Shown: positions 42,451 through 50,997, numbered from the stretch's first letter. The stretch: 64,000 nucleotides of DNA from Mycobacterium sp. 852013-50091_SCH5140682 (GCF_001665685.1 NZ_LZTB01000104.1:62001-126000); one strand, 5' to 3'. The notes: generated by a model from the letters alone, not told the origin. Numbers and translations are program-made.

Positions 42451-43200
42451 CTATGCCTTGGCTTCGGCCTGCCGGTTGGCGAACAGGAACTGGTACACGA
42501 TGCCACCGAGAGCGCCGCCGATCAGCGGTGCCAGCCAGAACACCCACAGCTGCGCCGGGGCACCGTTGCCGTTGAAGAACGCGACTCCTGTAGAACGGGC
42601 CGGGTTGACCGACGTGTTGCTGATCGGAATCGACACGAGGTGAATGAGGGTGAGAGACAAGCCGATTGCCAGCGGACCGAACCCTTTCGGTGCCCTGTCG
42701 TCGGTCGCCCCGAGGATCACGATGAGGAAGAATGCGGTCAGCACGATCTCGGCGATCAGCACCGCTGCCAATGAGTAGTGGCCGGGGGAGTGGGCGCCGT
42801 AACCGTTGGCGGCCATGTTTCCGGTCGCGGTGAAACCCGGTTGGCCCTTGGCGATGACGAGAAGCAGCAGGCCCGCGATCAGGCCGCCGACGACCTGCGC
42901 GATCCAGTACCCGGGCAGGTCTTTCCACGGCAGCCGGCCGCCGACCGCCGCACCCAGGGTGACCGCGGGGTTGAAGTGACCCCCCGAGATGTGACCGACG
43001 GCGTACGCCATGGTCACGACGGTGAGCCCGAAAGCCAATGCGACGCCGAGGAATCCGATGCCCAGCTGGTAGACGTTGCTGCCGTCTTCATCCTGGGCGA
43101 TCTGCTTGGCGGCGAAAATCGCGCTGCCGCAGCCACCGAAAACCAACCAGAACGTTCCGAAGAGTTCAGCCCCGAGTTTTGAGATAAGTGAACTGTTCAC
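42451..43200 (-). CDS. aqpZ: aquaporin
   Basis: The 249-residue membrane protein has six helices and both NPA boxes (SGGHFNPAVTLG and SVNPARSTG). This places it in the MIP family, close to AqpZ water channels. An inserted charged stretch (KQIAQDEDGSN) follows the first helix. The start is GTG 43200 with AGGGGGA upstream. It is single-gene by strand and spacing. Confidence 0.93.
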   Translation of the reverse strand: MNSSLISKLGAELFGTFWLVFGGCGSAIFAAKQIAQDEDGSNVYQLGIGFLGVALAFGLTVVTMAYAVGHISGGHFNPAVTLGAAVGGRLPWKDLPGYWIAQVVGGLIAGLLLLVIAKGQPGFTATGNMAANGYGAHSPGHYSLAAVLIAEIVLTAFFLIVILGATDDRAPKGFGPLAIGLSLTLIHLVSIPISNTSVNPARSTGVAFFNGNGAPAQLWVFWLAPLIGGALGGIVYQFLFANRQAEAKA

Positions 43201-43310
43201 GTGCCGTCCCCCTGTTCAGCGAATGACCATTGACGAAAGGGTAAGGCCGCAAACGGAATTTCCGATGCGTGTTTATTGTTTCGTTGCCGTACGTTGACTT
43301 TGAATTTCGA

Positions 43311-45077
43311 CTACGGTTCGTCGCCATCGGTGATTGCGTTGGGCGCCAATCCGTTTGCAGACATGAATTGCAACAACGCATTGATCGCGACCTTCGCCGC
43401 GGTCAACTGGGTGACCCGAGCCGACTTGGGATCGTTGAACGGTTCGAGCCGGTTGATCACTGCCGAGACCTGGCTTTCGAAGTCGGTGACCTGATACCAG
43501 AGTCGGCTGTCGTACCCGAGATCCAGTAGTTTGCGGGCATGCTCGGCGGCCACCCGCATCATGAGTTTGTCGAGATTCGGTGCGGTTTCAGCGGTTCCGT
43601 GCCCACTGGCCAAGGCCGCCGCCGTCGTCGCGGCGCCGGTGCCTGCCAGACCGCTCACCATCGCCAGCCCACCCACCATGCCGCCGGGACCGAAGGCGGC
43701 CAGTCCGCCCGCAACCGCGGCCGCGCCGAACGCACCGGCCGGGGCGGCCACGGCCAACCCGACCGGCCCTGCCGCGATCAGGGCCACACCCGCCGCGGCC
43801 GTGAGCACCCGGCCCCACGGCACCCCGCTCTTACCGCTGACAGCCGCCTGCACATCCTTGATCGCGGTGGCCACCGTCTTGCCGACGTCGCGGCGGAAGC
43901 CGAGCGCCTCGGCGATGTCCTCCAGCGCCTTGATCGGGGCGTCACCGGTGTCGATCTCGTAGGGCGTGACGCAGTTGGTCAGGGCCAGTACCACGAGTTC
44001 GCCGATGGCCTCGTGCAGTTCCCACCGGTGCGGCAGTGCAGGCAATTTGCCGGCGACCAGTTCCTGCAGTTCCGGGGCGAGCAGCTGCCCGCCGGCCGCC
44101 TGTTGTGCAACCTGGGCGGCCAGGTCGTCGCGCAGGATCTGCAGCGTCGCGCGATACCGGTCGGCCCGCTCGGAATCCTTGATGTGGCGCGCGACAGCCT
44201 CGCCGAAATGCTGCACCAGCAGTGCCGAGGCCTCGGCTTCGCTCATCCGCACCGCGATGTCGGTGCCGGTCGGGGCGGCCGGCTCGCCCGGCGGGTAGAG
44301 CGCGTCGGCGATGAGCCCGGCGACCGCCGGATCACCCAGATAGGTGTCGGCCTGGTGCCCGCGCACGGTCAGCATGAAGTCCTGCGCACCGGGAAACGTC
44401 GCCGCCAAACCTCTTCCGCCCGTGACGATGTCACGCACGTTGAGGAAGTTGGACCAGTCGTCGACGCGGGAGTAGGGAAACCGTTTGAGCAGCCGCTCGC
44501 TGCCCTCGTGCAGCGCGCGGATACCGGCCGGGCTGCCGATGGTGATGAACCGCCGCACATGCAACCGCTCGGGCAGGTGGTCGAGCAGGTCGATGGCGAT
44601 GACGCTGCCGAGGCTGTGGCCGATCAGCACGACCTCGCCGTCGTCGGGCAGGGCATTGATGATGCGCAGCATGATGGCGGCGCGCAGCCCGTCATTGCCG
44701 ATGTAGCGGCGAACCTGGTCTAGGTCGTACATGGACAGGTAGTCGACGACAGCGCCGGGCGCCGCGTTCCACACCGGGTCGGGGATCAGGTTGAACCCGT
44801 AGGTACGCACCCCGAACTCTTGGCGCAGCAAGCGCTGCACACGCGCCTGCCGGCGCTCGAAGTCGCGGCGGGCCAGGGCGTCATCCTTGGCCTTGGTGAT
44901 GGCCGGCAGCTTGGCGGAGATGCCGTCGGTCTTGAGCAGGTCGGCGTAGCGCGGTGCCAGCACCTCGGCGCGGTCGACAGGGTCGAACCCGGCCTGGGTC
45001 AGGCCCCGGTTGAGGCCGTCGAGCCAGTCGTAGTCGCGGTTACCGTCTCCGATGCCGTGCAGGAAGACGACGTGCAT
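43311..45077 (-). CDS. alpha/beta hydrolase with glycine-rich C-terminal region
   Basis: The 588-residue protein begins with an alpha/beta hydrolase fold: VVFLHGIGDGN oxyanion strand and nucleophile elbow GHSLGS in VVLIGHSLGSVIAIDLL. A long helical portion follows, then a hydrophobic Ala/Gly-rich stretch (about 430-510) that could enter a membrane, and an amphipathic C-terminus. It resembles bacterial serine hydrolases used as lipases or effectors. No WXG module or signal is present. AGGA lies eight bases before ATG 45077. Confidence 0.75.
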   Translation of the reverse strand: MHVVFLHGIGDGNRDYDWLDGLNRGLTQAGFDPVDRAEVLAPRYADLLKTDGISAKLPAITKAKDDALARRDFERRQARVQRLLRQEFGVRTYGFNLIPDPVWNAAPGAVVDYLSMYDLDQVRRYIGNDGLRAAIMLRIINALPDDGEVVLIGHSLGSVIAIDLLDHLPERLHVRRFITIGSPAGIRALHEGSERLLKRFPYSRVDDWSNFLNVRDIVTGGRGLAATFPGAQDFMLTVRGHQADTYLGDPAVAGLIADALYPPGEPAAPTGTDIAVRMSEAEASALLVQHFGEAVARHIKDSERADRYRATLQILRDDLAAQVAQQAAGGQLLAPELQELVAGKLPALPHRWELHEAIGELVVLALTNCVTPYEIDTGDAPIKALEDIAEALGFRRDVGKTVATAIKDVQAAVSGKSGVPWGRVLTAAAGVALIAAGPVGLAVAAPAGAFGAAAVAGGLAAFGPGGMVGGLAMVSGLAGTGAATTAAALASGHGTAETAPNLDKLMMRVAAEHARKLLDLGYDSRLWYQVTDFESQVSAVINRLEPFNDPKSARVTQLTAAKVAINALLQFMSANGLAPNAITDGDEP

Positions 45078-45181
45078 TGTTCAGGTCCTGATCGCGGTGT
45101 CGTGTCGACACCACGTTAGTGATCGGTAGGCGGCGGCCGCTGGCTACGATCAACCGATTCCGGACGGCTGAGGAGAGCGAT

Positions 45182-45841
45182 ATGGCGCGGATGCACATGA
45201 CGGGTCTGCTCGCGGCGGCTGCCGCAGCATGCGTGGTGCTGGCCGGCTGCGGCGGCCACGATTCCTCGGCCCCGGCCAGCTCGACGCCCGCGCCTGCCGG
45301 GCCGGAACGGGTTGTGCTGAAACCCGTTGACGCCAAAGGCAACCTCCAAAGCGGGTGGTCGCAGGACGAGAGCCATCGCGATACCCCCGTCGACTGCTGG
45401 GGCTCGTCACCGTACGACGTCGGCACCGGGATCCGGTGGTGCGGCGGCACCGCCGATTCGGGCGACGCCTGCTGGCCGACCCAGAACGCTACTGCGGTGC
45501 TGTGTCTGGTCGATCCGTTCAGCACCGCCCTGTATCTGCGGAACGCCACGGGATTGGGCGACCCGACCGAGCCACGCAGCGGTGACGCCGTCCCGATGGC
45601 GTTGGCGCTCGACGACGGGACCCAGTGCCGTGCCGTCATCGGCGGAGCCTGGGGCCAGCGCGGCGCCCCGGCCTACACCTGCGGCAAAGGGCCCGAGCTG
45701 ATCGGGATCTGGGGGGCGTCGCCCGACGACGCCTCCGGAATTCACCGCGGCCCCGACGGCTGGACCGTCGAGGTCGGCACCGAGACCGGCACGCCGACCA
45801 AGCACACCGTCGCCAAGGCCTTTTACGTCGGCACGGCCTAG
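45182..45841 (+). CDS. secreted lipoprotein, hypothetical
   Basis: The 219-residue product has a lipoprotein signal with VLAGC lipobox (near Cys23) and an extracytoplasmic domain with several cysteines (VDCWGS, RWCGG, DACWP, VLCLV, YTCGKG) likely to form disulfides. I do not recognise a named family. The ATG at 45182 is preceded by GAGGAGAG. A 12-bp palindrome TCTCGCGCGAGA at 45848-45859 just after the stop may help termination. Confidence 0.75.
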   Translation: MARMHMTGLLAAAAAACVVLAGCGGHDSSAPASSTPAPAGPERVVLKPVDAKGNLQSGWSQDESHRDTPVDCWGSSPYDVGTGIRWCGGTADSGDACWPTQNATAVLCLVDPFSTALYLRNATGLGDPTEPRSGDAVPMALALDDGTQCRAVIGGAWGQRGAPAYTCGKGPELIGIWGASPDDASGIHRGPDGWTVEVGTETGTPTKHTVAKAFYVGTA

Positions 45842-45912
45842 GCACCTTCTCGCGCGAGAGACATCAGGTAGGCGCCCACCCCTGGATCAGGTCCAACGAC
45901 TCGCCGCGGCAT

Positions 45913-46386
45913 TTAGCAGAAGCTTCCGGTGGCGCCACCGTAGGTGGCGATCTTGTAGTCGGTAGCAGCCAGGGAGAGGGTGAGTTCCCGGATTTGGCGG
46001 CGGATGGTGTCGCGATGTTCGAGCAGCATGTCGAGCCGTTCGGGCACGGTCTGGTCGCCGCCATCGACCAATGACATATAGTGCTGCAGATCGCGGATCG
46101 CCATGCCGGACAATCGCATCCGGGTGAGAAAGATGAGTCTGCGTACCGCCTCGGGTGAGTATCTGCGGCGACCGTTGCTGTCGCGGTCGACCTCGACCAG
46201 GCCGGCGCGTTCGTAGTAACGCAGTGTGTGCGCAGAGATGTCGAGGAGTTCGGCGACTGCGGCGATGGTCATCGGCTCACTGAGATCGCTGGTATCGGCA
46301 AGGCGGTGGATAACTTCGACCGACAGCGGGCCATCGATCTCGTCGAGAGAGGCGAGTGCTCTGCGCATCAGCTCATCACTGGACAT
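45913..46386 (-). CDS. MerR family regulator
   Basis: The 157-residue protein has a MerR winged helix (MTIAAVAELLDISAHTLRYYERAGL ... RRRYSPEAVRRL) and a dimerisation helix, with no metal-binding cysteines, suggesting an organic ligand. A 38-residue N-terminal extension precedes the domain; an internal ATG at 46272 would give the usual form. It begins 8 bases after the SDR stop on the same strand, so the two form an operon. Confidence 0.85.
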   Translation of the reverse strand: MSSDELMRRALASLDEIDGPLSVEVIHRLADTSDLSEPMTIAAVAELLDISAHTLRYYERAGLVEVDRDSNGRRRYSPEAVRRLIFLTRMRLSGMAIRDLQHYMSLVDGGDQTVPERLDMLLEHRDTIRRQIRELTLSLAATDYKIATYGGATGSFC

Positions 46387-46394
46387 ACTCGATG

Positions 46395-47267
46395 TTAGAT
46401 CGGACGAGCGGCAGGGGCGCTATCAGCGAAATCGGCGCTGCGGGCCAGCTGCGCCCATCGTTCGACCTCATCAAGACCGCGCTGGTAGGCCGCGGTGAGC
46501 CGCTCAACAGCCTCAGCGCCCAGCGGTAGCCGCAGTGGCACGTCCGCGGAATGAGCAAAGGACACGATGATCTCTGCAGCCTTGGCCGGGTCACCTTCCT
46601 GGATGCCATCAGCCCCAGCCATGTCGGCCCTAACCTCATCGAGGATGTCGCGATACGGTGTCGAGACCTCGGTGAAGTCGAGCACGTCTGCGGCATTGAA
46701 CGCGGTCCGAAACCGGCTCGGCTCGACCAGCATCACCCGAACACCGAACGGCGCCACCTCGCCCGCCAGAGCTTCCGACCAGCCCTCCAACGCAAACTTC
46801 GACGCCGAGTAGGTGGAGACCCCGGCGAAGGACATCCTGCCGCCTTGGCTACTCATCTGCACGATCGTCCCGCTGCGCTGTTCCCGCATGACGGGCAGCG
46901 CTGCGCGGACCAAGGCCGCAGGACCGAATAGATGCAAGTCCATCAGGTCACGTAGCTGGGCGTCAGAGACCTCCTCGGCGGCACCGACGACGGCGCGTCC
47001 CGCGTTGTTGACCAAAACGTCCAGGCGCCCGAACCGCTGCACCGCCGCATTGACCAAGCCACCGGCCTCGTCGGTGCTGCGGGCGTCGAACTGAACACAC
47101 GCCAGGCGGTCTCGGTGGGCAGACACAAAATCGGCCATATCGTCGGGATTGCGCACTGCGGCAACGACACTGTCGCCCACGGCAAGAGCTGCCTGCGTGA
47201 GCGCCTGCCCCAACCCCTTCGAGGCGCCGGTGATGATCCAGATCTGCGGTGGTGACGATGCGGTCAT
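46395..47267 (-). CDS. SDR family oxidoreductase
   Basis: This is a classical SDR of about 290 residues: cofactor motif TGASKGLG, NNAG, and catalytic YSASK in VSTYSASKFALEG. The extended C-terminus is typical of the group with a PSRFRT segment after the active site. The ATG at 47267 (MTASSPPQ) is the sensible start; the longer frame adds non-family residues. It precedes the MerR gene. The first 41-bp repeat lies 50 bases upstream of its start. Confidence 0.87.
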   Translation of the reverse strand: MTASSPPQIWIITGASKGLGQALTQAALAVGDSVVAAVRNPDDMADFVSAHRDRLACVQFDARSTDEAGGLVNAAVQRFGRLDVLVNNAGRAVVGAAEEVSDAQLRDLMDLHLFGPAALVRAALPVMREQRSGTIVQMSSQGGRMSFAGVSTYSASKFALEGWSEALAGEVAPFGVRVMLVEPSRFRTAFNAADVLDFTEVSTPYRDILDEVRADMAGADGIQEGDPAKAAEIIVSFAHSADVPLRLPLGAEAVERLTAAYQRGLDEVERWAQLARSADFADSAPAARPI

Positions 47268-47316
47268 GATTGTGACCCTAGGAATTCGAGCGCACTCGAA
47301 CGCAACCCGCTCACGT

Positions 47317-47357
47317 GAGCCAGAATTTGACCTGTCTTCAATCTCTAGAAGCGAGAC
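47317..47357 (+). repeat. 41-bp dispersed repeat, copy 1
   Basis: This is the first of six same-orientation copies. Its dyad core (47334-47357) has a left arm GTCTTCAATC, spacer TCTA and right arm GAAGCGAGAC. The outer flanks GAGCC and GAGAC bound the unit. Confidence 0.8.
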
Positions 47358-47540
47358 AGGGCGGCAAACTGCCACGTATTCATCGTCTGGGATTCGCGTT
47401 CAAGATCAGCGTCGCGCGCCGCGGTCCCGCCGATCATCGACCGGTAGCGGTCCGACGGCTACCGATTTGTCACCGTCAGCGAACTACTCACCCACCGCAC
47501 AGCCGGTGCATCCGCTGCCTAACTCCGGTCCATTCACCGC
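47358..47540. other. gene-free unit between repeats 1 and 2
   Basis: No credible coding frame is seen in these 183 bases. The region is less GC-rich than its surroundings by eye. If the repeats bound cassettes, this would be an empty or decayed one. Confidence 0.4.
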
Positions 47541-47581
47541 AAGACAGAATGTGATTGATCCTGTTTCTCTCGAAACGAGAC
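47541..47581 (+). repeat. 41-bp dispersed repeat, copy 2
   Basis: Dyad core 47558-47581 with arms ATCCTGTTTC and GAAACGAGAC around TCTC. It lies 87 bases upstream of the HIT gene. Confidence 0.82.
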
Positions 47582-47668
47582 AGCGTCGACATCAGATCGG
47601 ATCTGATCTCTGGTCATCAAACTTAAATCGCTTTTCTGTTCCCGCACGGTTCATTAGCCTTACGCGCC

Positions 47669-48097
47669 ATGACTGAGCAGTGTCTTTTTTGCGGCATCGT
47701 GTCCGGCACCGTTCCCAGCACGAAAGTCGCCGAGGACGACACGACGTATGCATTCATGGACATCCACCCCGGTTCCGACGGCCATCTGCTGGTCATACCC
47801 AAACGACACAGCCAAGACCTGCTCGATATCCCAACCAACGACCTCGCCGCAGTCACACTCACCGCACAGCGGCTGGCCAAAGCCGTGGTCAACGAGCTCG
47901 GCGCAGACGGTGTGAACCTGTTGAATTGCTGTGGCGCTGACGCATGGCAGACGGTGTTTCACTTTCACCTTCATGTGATCCCGCGCTACACCAATGCGAC
48001 CAAGGATCGACTCACACTTCCCTGGACGCCCGGGGTCCGTGGGGACAACTCCACGATCACCTCTTTAGGTGAACGGATCTATCGTGCCGCGAACTGA
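47669..48097 (+). CDS. HIT family nucleotide hydrolase/transferase
   Basis: The 142-residue protein has the histidine triad in HFHLHVIPR near residue 97 and the HIT N-terminal CLFCGIVSG with a CxxC pair, the usual HinT-like layout. Such proteins cleave nucleoside phosphoramidates or acyl-adenylates. It is the only gene between repeats 2 and 3. No clear ribosome binding site is seen before ATG 47669. Confidence 0.9.
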   Translation: MTEQCLFCGIVSGTVPSTKVAEDDTTYAFMDIHPGSDGHLLVIPKRHSQDLLDIPTNDLAAVTLTAQRLAKAVVNELGADGVNLLNCCGADAWQTVFHFHLHVIPRYTNATKDRLTLPWTPGVRGDNSTITSLGERIYRAAN

Positions 48098-48145
48098 TCC
48101 CAACACGTCGTAGCACCGTTAGCGCGACACAGCAGAGCATCAAGG

Positions 48146-48187
48146 GGGACAAGAGGGTGATCGGTCTTGTTTCGGTAGATACGAGAC
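48146..48187 (+). repeat. 42-bp dispersed repeat, copy 3
   Basis: Dyad core 48164-48187 with arms GTCTTGTTTC and GATACGAGAC around GGTA; this is the strongest inverted repeat of the six. It lies 48 bases after the HIT stop, between convergent genes, where a promoter role is unlikely. Confidence 0.8.
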
Positions 48188-48251
48188 GAGGTGCTTGAAG
48201 CCATGGCCTCGGCGATTCGTTGGGTTGATTGGCCCTCGCAGAGGTGGGATG

Positions 48252-48788
48252 TCAGCGCTCCGGAGGCCCTGGATGTTCGATTTGTTCCCGCAGAATGTCG
48301 CCGTGGCCGGCGTGACGCGCGAAGTCTTCGATCGCGAGCAGATAGATAAATCGTAGATTGACGTTGCCGAGGTGGGGGTGTGCTCTGATGTCGTCGAGGT
48401 CGAATTTGGCGGCGATAACGCGGGAACGCTCGCTGGCGATTTCGAATTCGGCGATCACGTCGGCCACGGTTTCTCCGTCGTCGACAATGAAGCTGGTGTC
48501 ACCAGCTGTCGTGCCACCCCCGCATGCGTTCTTGGGCGCTCCGCCCAGGATGTGCTGAAACCAGATGCGTTCAGCGACGGCGGCGTGCTTGAGCAATCCG
48601 ATCGGCGTGGTCATCGACGCGACGCAGCGCCGTCGGGCATCTGCATCTGAGAGTCCGCGCACCGTGTTGACTAGTTCGGCTCGGTTGCGGTCGAGGGCGC
48701 TCTCCAGTAGCCGGCGTTCAGTCCCGGTAGTGGTTTGTGGTATCGACCATGTTGTCACTGTCGGCTCCATTCTGGTGGGTCGAAACAT
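48252..48788 (-). CDS. DinB/DUF664 family protein
   Basis: The 178-residue helical protein matches the DinB/DUF664 four-helix fold: a metal-site His in TPIGLLKHAAVAE, a later one in FARHAGHGDILREQI, and NLRFIYLLAIEDFARH. Members are metal-dependent thiol transferases or of unknown role. It could start at 48788 or at the in-frame ATG 48770. It is on the minus strand, opposite to the other genes among the repeats. Confidence 0.82.
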   Translation of the reverse strand: MFRPTRMEPTVTTWSIPQTTTGTERRLLESALDRNRAELVNTVRGLSDADARRRCVASMTTPIGLLKHAAVAERIWFQHILGGAPKNACGGGTTAGDTSFIVDDGETVADVIAEFEIASERSRVIAAKFDLDDIRAHPHLGNVNLRFIYLLAIEDFARHAGHGDILREQIEHPGPPER

Positions 48789-49076
48789 CTAAAATCTCTT
48801 GTTGTGCTTGTCATTTCAGCTACTGGTTTCGCACGGCATACCAGTCAAAGACTTTCAGCCCGCAAAGCGCGCACCGAACGAGAGAAGCCATCAGGCGAGA
48901 ACGTGTGAGCGAGCGCGGAACGGCTTGATTGCGTTGGGCTAGCTGACCGGCAATTCGGGCGACGACCTACTTGTCTGAACTACGGACAATGGCGTGCTTG
49001 GCCCAAGCGATGTATCTCACGCTACCAGTTCGCCACCAGCTGCCGGTCTCGATCGGCGCGAGGCGCTCACCTGGGT
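48789..49076. other. upstream region between DinB and repeat 4, no gene
   Basis: About 290 bases with AT-richer composition near 48790-48860 hold the DinB promoter side. I see no coding frame with a credible start or a conserved motif apart from the repeat that follows. Confidence 0.35.
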
Positions 49077-49117
49077 GAGACAAAATCTGAGCCGTCCCGA
49101 TTCTCTAGAAACGAGAC
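49077..49117 (+). repeat. 41-bp dispersed repeat, copy 4
   Basis: Dyad core 49094-49117 with arms GTCCCGATTC and GAAACGAGAC around TCTA. It lies 116 bases upstream of the FolD start. Confidence 0.83.
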
Positions 49118-49233
49118 GCCGGGGTCGCATCGCTACGATGGTGTCGACGCGACTGGCGCAGGTGGGACACCACCAGGAAGCAAAACTCGGAAGCATCGAA
49201 CGCCTGGGTGCTCCTCTGATTGAGGAGACGTCT

Positions 49234-50082
49234 GTGAGCGCTGACGTTATCGATGGCATCGCTGTTGCAAACCGAATCCTTTCCGACATTGCTGTCCGTG
49301 CCACACAGTTCGCCGAGATCGCGGGCCGAAAGCCGTGCCTCGCGACCGTCCTGGTGGGCGATGACCCCGCTTCACACACCTACGTGCGGATGAAGACCAA
49401 CCGATGCCGAACCGTCGGCCTGGACTCACAAGCACATCGGCTCCCCGGGACCGCCGCTACCGCGGACGTGGTTGCACTCGTGGCGAGGCTCGCAACAGAC
49501 AACACCGTGGACGGCATCTTGGTTCAGCACCCCATGCCGCGCCAGGTCGATGAACGGCAGGTATTCGAGGCGATCACTCCCACCAAGGACGTCGACGGCG
49601 TGACGGGCGCATCATTCGCGGCAATGGCATTGGGAGACAAGGGTTTCGCCTCCTGCACTCCCAGGGGCATCATTCACCTACTCGACGCCTATGGCGTCGA
49701 CCCCGCCGGGCAACGCGCCGTCGTAGTCGGCCGCAGTCCCATCCTCGGTAAACCGGTCGGGATGCTGCTTCTAGCGCGCCACGCCACGGTGACCTACTGC
49801 CACTCCAAAACCATCGATCTCGCCAGCGTCGTGAGTGAGGCCGATATCGTCGTCGCCGCAGTCGGTCGGCCCGAACTCATCAAGGGCAACTGGATCAAGT
49901 CCGGCGCCGTCGTCATCGACGCCGGCTACAACCCCGGCAACATCGGCGACGTCGAGTACACAGCGGCCGCCCAACGTGCCCGACTCATCACCCCCGTTCC
50001 CGGCGGCGTAGGGCCGACCACTATTGCGGTCCTGCTCGCCCAGACCGTGGAGGCTGCAGAGTCCATTCATCTCGTCGAGTAG
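49234..50082 (+). CDS. folD: FolD paralogue, methylenetetrahydrofolate dehydrogenase/cyclohydrolase
   Basis: The 282-residue protein has the FolD active site: Tyr and Lys of YVRMK, LPMPRQ-like HPMPRQVDE, PTKDVDG, the Rossmann motif VGRSPILGKPVGMLL, and PGGVGPTTIA near the end. It should interconvert methylene-, methenyl- and formyl-tetrahydrofolate using NADP. The start is GTG 49234 behind GAGGAG; the longer frame crosses repeat 4. No folate genes are near, so this is probably a second copy beside a housekeeping folD elsewhere. Confidence 0.93.
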   Translation: MSADVIDGIAVANRILSDIAVRATQFAEIAGRKPCLATVLVGDDPASHTYVRMKTNRCRTVGLDSQAHRLPGTAATADVVALVARLATDNTVDGILVQHPMPRQVDERQVFEAITPTKDVDGVTGASFAAMALGDKGFASCTPRGIIHLLDAYGVDPAGQRAVVVGRSPILGKPVGMLLLARHATVTYCHSKTIDLASVVSEADIVVAAVGRPELIKGNWIKSGAVVIDAGYNPGNIGDVEYTAAAQRARLITPVPGGVGPTTIAVLLAQTVEAAESIHLVE

Positions 50083-50096
50083 AAGGCCCGTCATCC

Positions 50097-50137
50097 GAGA
50101 CAGGATCTGATCGACCTCGAATCTCGAGATATGAGAC
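50097..50137 (+). repeat. 41-bp dispersed repeat, copy 5
   Basis: Dyad core 50114-50137 with arms ACCTCGAATC and GATATGAGAC around TCGA. The copy begins 14 bases after the FolD stop, an attC-like position at the gene's 3' side. Confidence 0.85.
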
Positions 50138-50185
50138 CCCCACAAAGAAGTCGCTGCCTGGCTCGCGGTGGGTCACACTTCGGGG

Positions 50186-50340
50186 ATGGACGGCGAAGCT
50201 GTCTTCATTGGAGGGCGGTCCCGTGTCGGCAAGATCAGCGTCGGGTTCGATTTTCATGTCCAACTGAGCGCTGCTGGTATCTCGCACTGCCTAATTGACG
50301 GCGAGAACCTTGCAGCGATGTGGGGGAACTATCGCGCACT
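50186..50340 (+). pseudogene. remnant of a P-loop kinase/ATPase gene
   Basis: The frame from ATG 50186 reads MDGEAVFIGGRSRVGKISVGF, then HCLIDGENL and AAMWGNYRALG. This matches the start of a P-loop protein common in actinobacteria (GGRSGVGKSS, then LIDGDNL, then AAMWGNYRALG). About twenty residues appear deleted between LIDGENL and AAMWG, the P-loop Ser is changed to Ile, and the reading is lost after about 50340. It is therefore a decayed fragment in the unit that also holds the acetyltransferase. Confidence 0.6.
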
Positions 50341-50397
50341 CGGGCAGTTGCGGTGTGGTGCGATTCGAGATCGGCTCCCGTGTGTCACCCTAGTTTG

Positions 50398-50940
50398 ATG
50401 GTGGAGGTGTTGATCGCCGAGCCCGGCGAACTCAGCGGGATTCAGCTTTCCGCCGCGGAAATGTTGGTGCGGAGCGCATTTGGGGCCAGTTTCCGATCTC
50501 ACGATTGGTTGCACGCTGCCGACGGCGTGCACGTGGTCGTTACCGATGATCGGTGCCTCGTAGCCTTCGCCGCCGTCGTCGCGAGAACCCTGCACCACAA
50601 TGGCACTGCCTTCAACACTGGCTACGTCGAAGGGGTCGCAGTTCGCGACGATCAGCAGGGCCGCGGGCTGGGCCGAGTCGTTATGGACCATGCCGAGACC
50701 ATTATCCACACACGCCATCAGCTCGGTGCCCTTAATGCTGTGGAGACGGCCGCCGACTTCTACGCCAGCCGAGGCTGGCAGCCCTGGTCCGGACACACCC
50801 AAGCCGTCGGCCCTGCAGGCGTCATCAATACCTACGACCCCGCCGACCGGATTTACCTTCTGAACCCCAGCGATCCGGACCACACATTCAACAGCGAAAC
50901 CGCCCTGATTTGTGACTGGCGAGCCGGAGATCTTTGGTAG
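50398..50940 (+). CDS. aminoglycoside 2'-N-acetyltransferase, AAC(2')-I family
   Basis: The 180-residue GNAT protein aligns from memory with mycobacterial AAC(2')-I. Shared features are the acceptor-side GYVEGVAVR, the acetyl-CoA loop (RDDQQGRGLGR), the LGALNA segment, the FYASRGWQPWSG stretch and the C-terminal CDWRAGDLW. The enzyme acetylates the 2'-amino group of aminoglycosides. Family length is about 181, supporting ATG 50398. It sits between repeats 5 and 6. Whether it confers resistance or has a cell-wall role is not visible. Confidence 0.93.
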   Translation: MVEVLIAEPGELSGIQLSAAEMLVRSAFGASFRSHDWLHAADGVHVVVTDDRCLVAFAAVVARTLHHNGTAFNTGYVEGVAVRDDQQGRGLGRVVMDHAETIIHTRHQLGALNAVETAADFYASRGWQPWSGHTQAVGPAGVINTYDPADRIYLLNPSDPDHTFNSETALICDWRAGDLW

Positions 50941-50956
50941 ATCCATCACGCCGCAT

Positions 50957-50997
50957 GAGACAGGATCTGACCGACCTCGAATCTCTAAACACGAGAC
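50957..50997 (+). repeat. 41-bp dispersed repeat, copy 6
   Basis: Dyad core 50974-50997 with arms ACCTCGAATC and AACACGAGAC around TCTA. The first 25 bases are nearly identical to copy 5. The copy starts 16 bases after the acetyltransferase stop. Confidence 0.85.

Noticed and set aside
45848..45862. A seventh copy of the 41-bp repeat, from TCTCGCGCGAGAGAC.
   Set aside because: Only the GAGAC end and a short palindrome match; spacing and arms differ from the other six.
47317..50997. CRISPR array made from the six repeats.
   Set aside because: The repeats are 224 to 1020 bases apart, with whole genes between them, and no cas genes are present.
47317..50997. Repeats as promoters or operators of each downstream gene.
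   Set aside because: Copy 3 lies between convergent gene ends and copies 5 and 6 sit right behind stops, far from the next starts; no shared -10 element follows them. Not fully excluded.
47317..50997. Classical integron attC sites.
   Set aside because: The RYYYAAC and GTTRRRY boxes are not seen and no integron integrase is in the window, so I call the repeats attC-like only in position.
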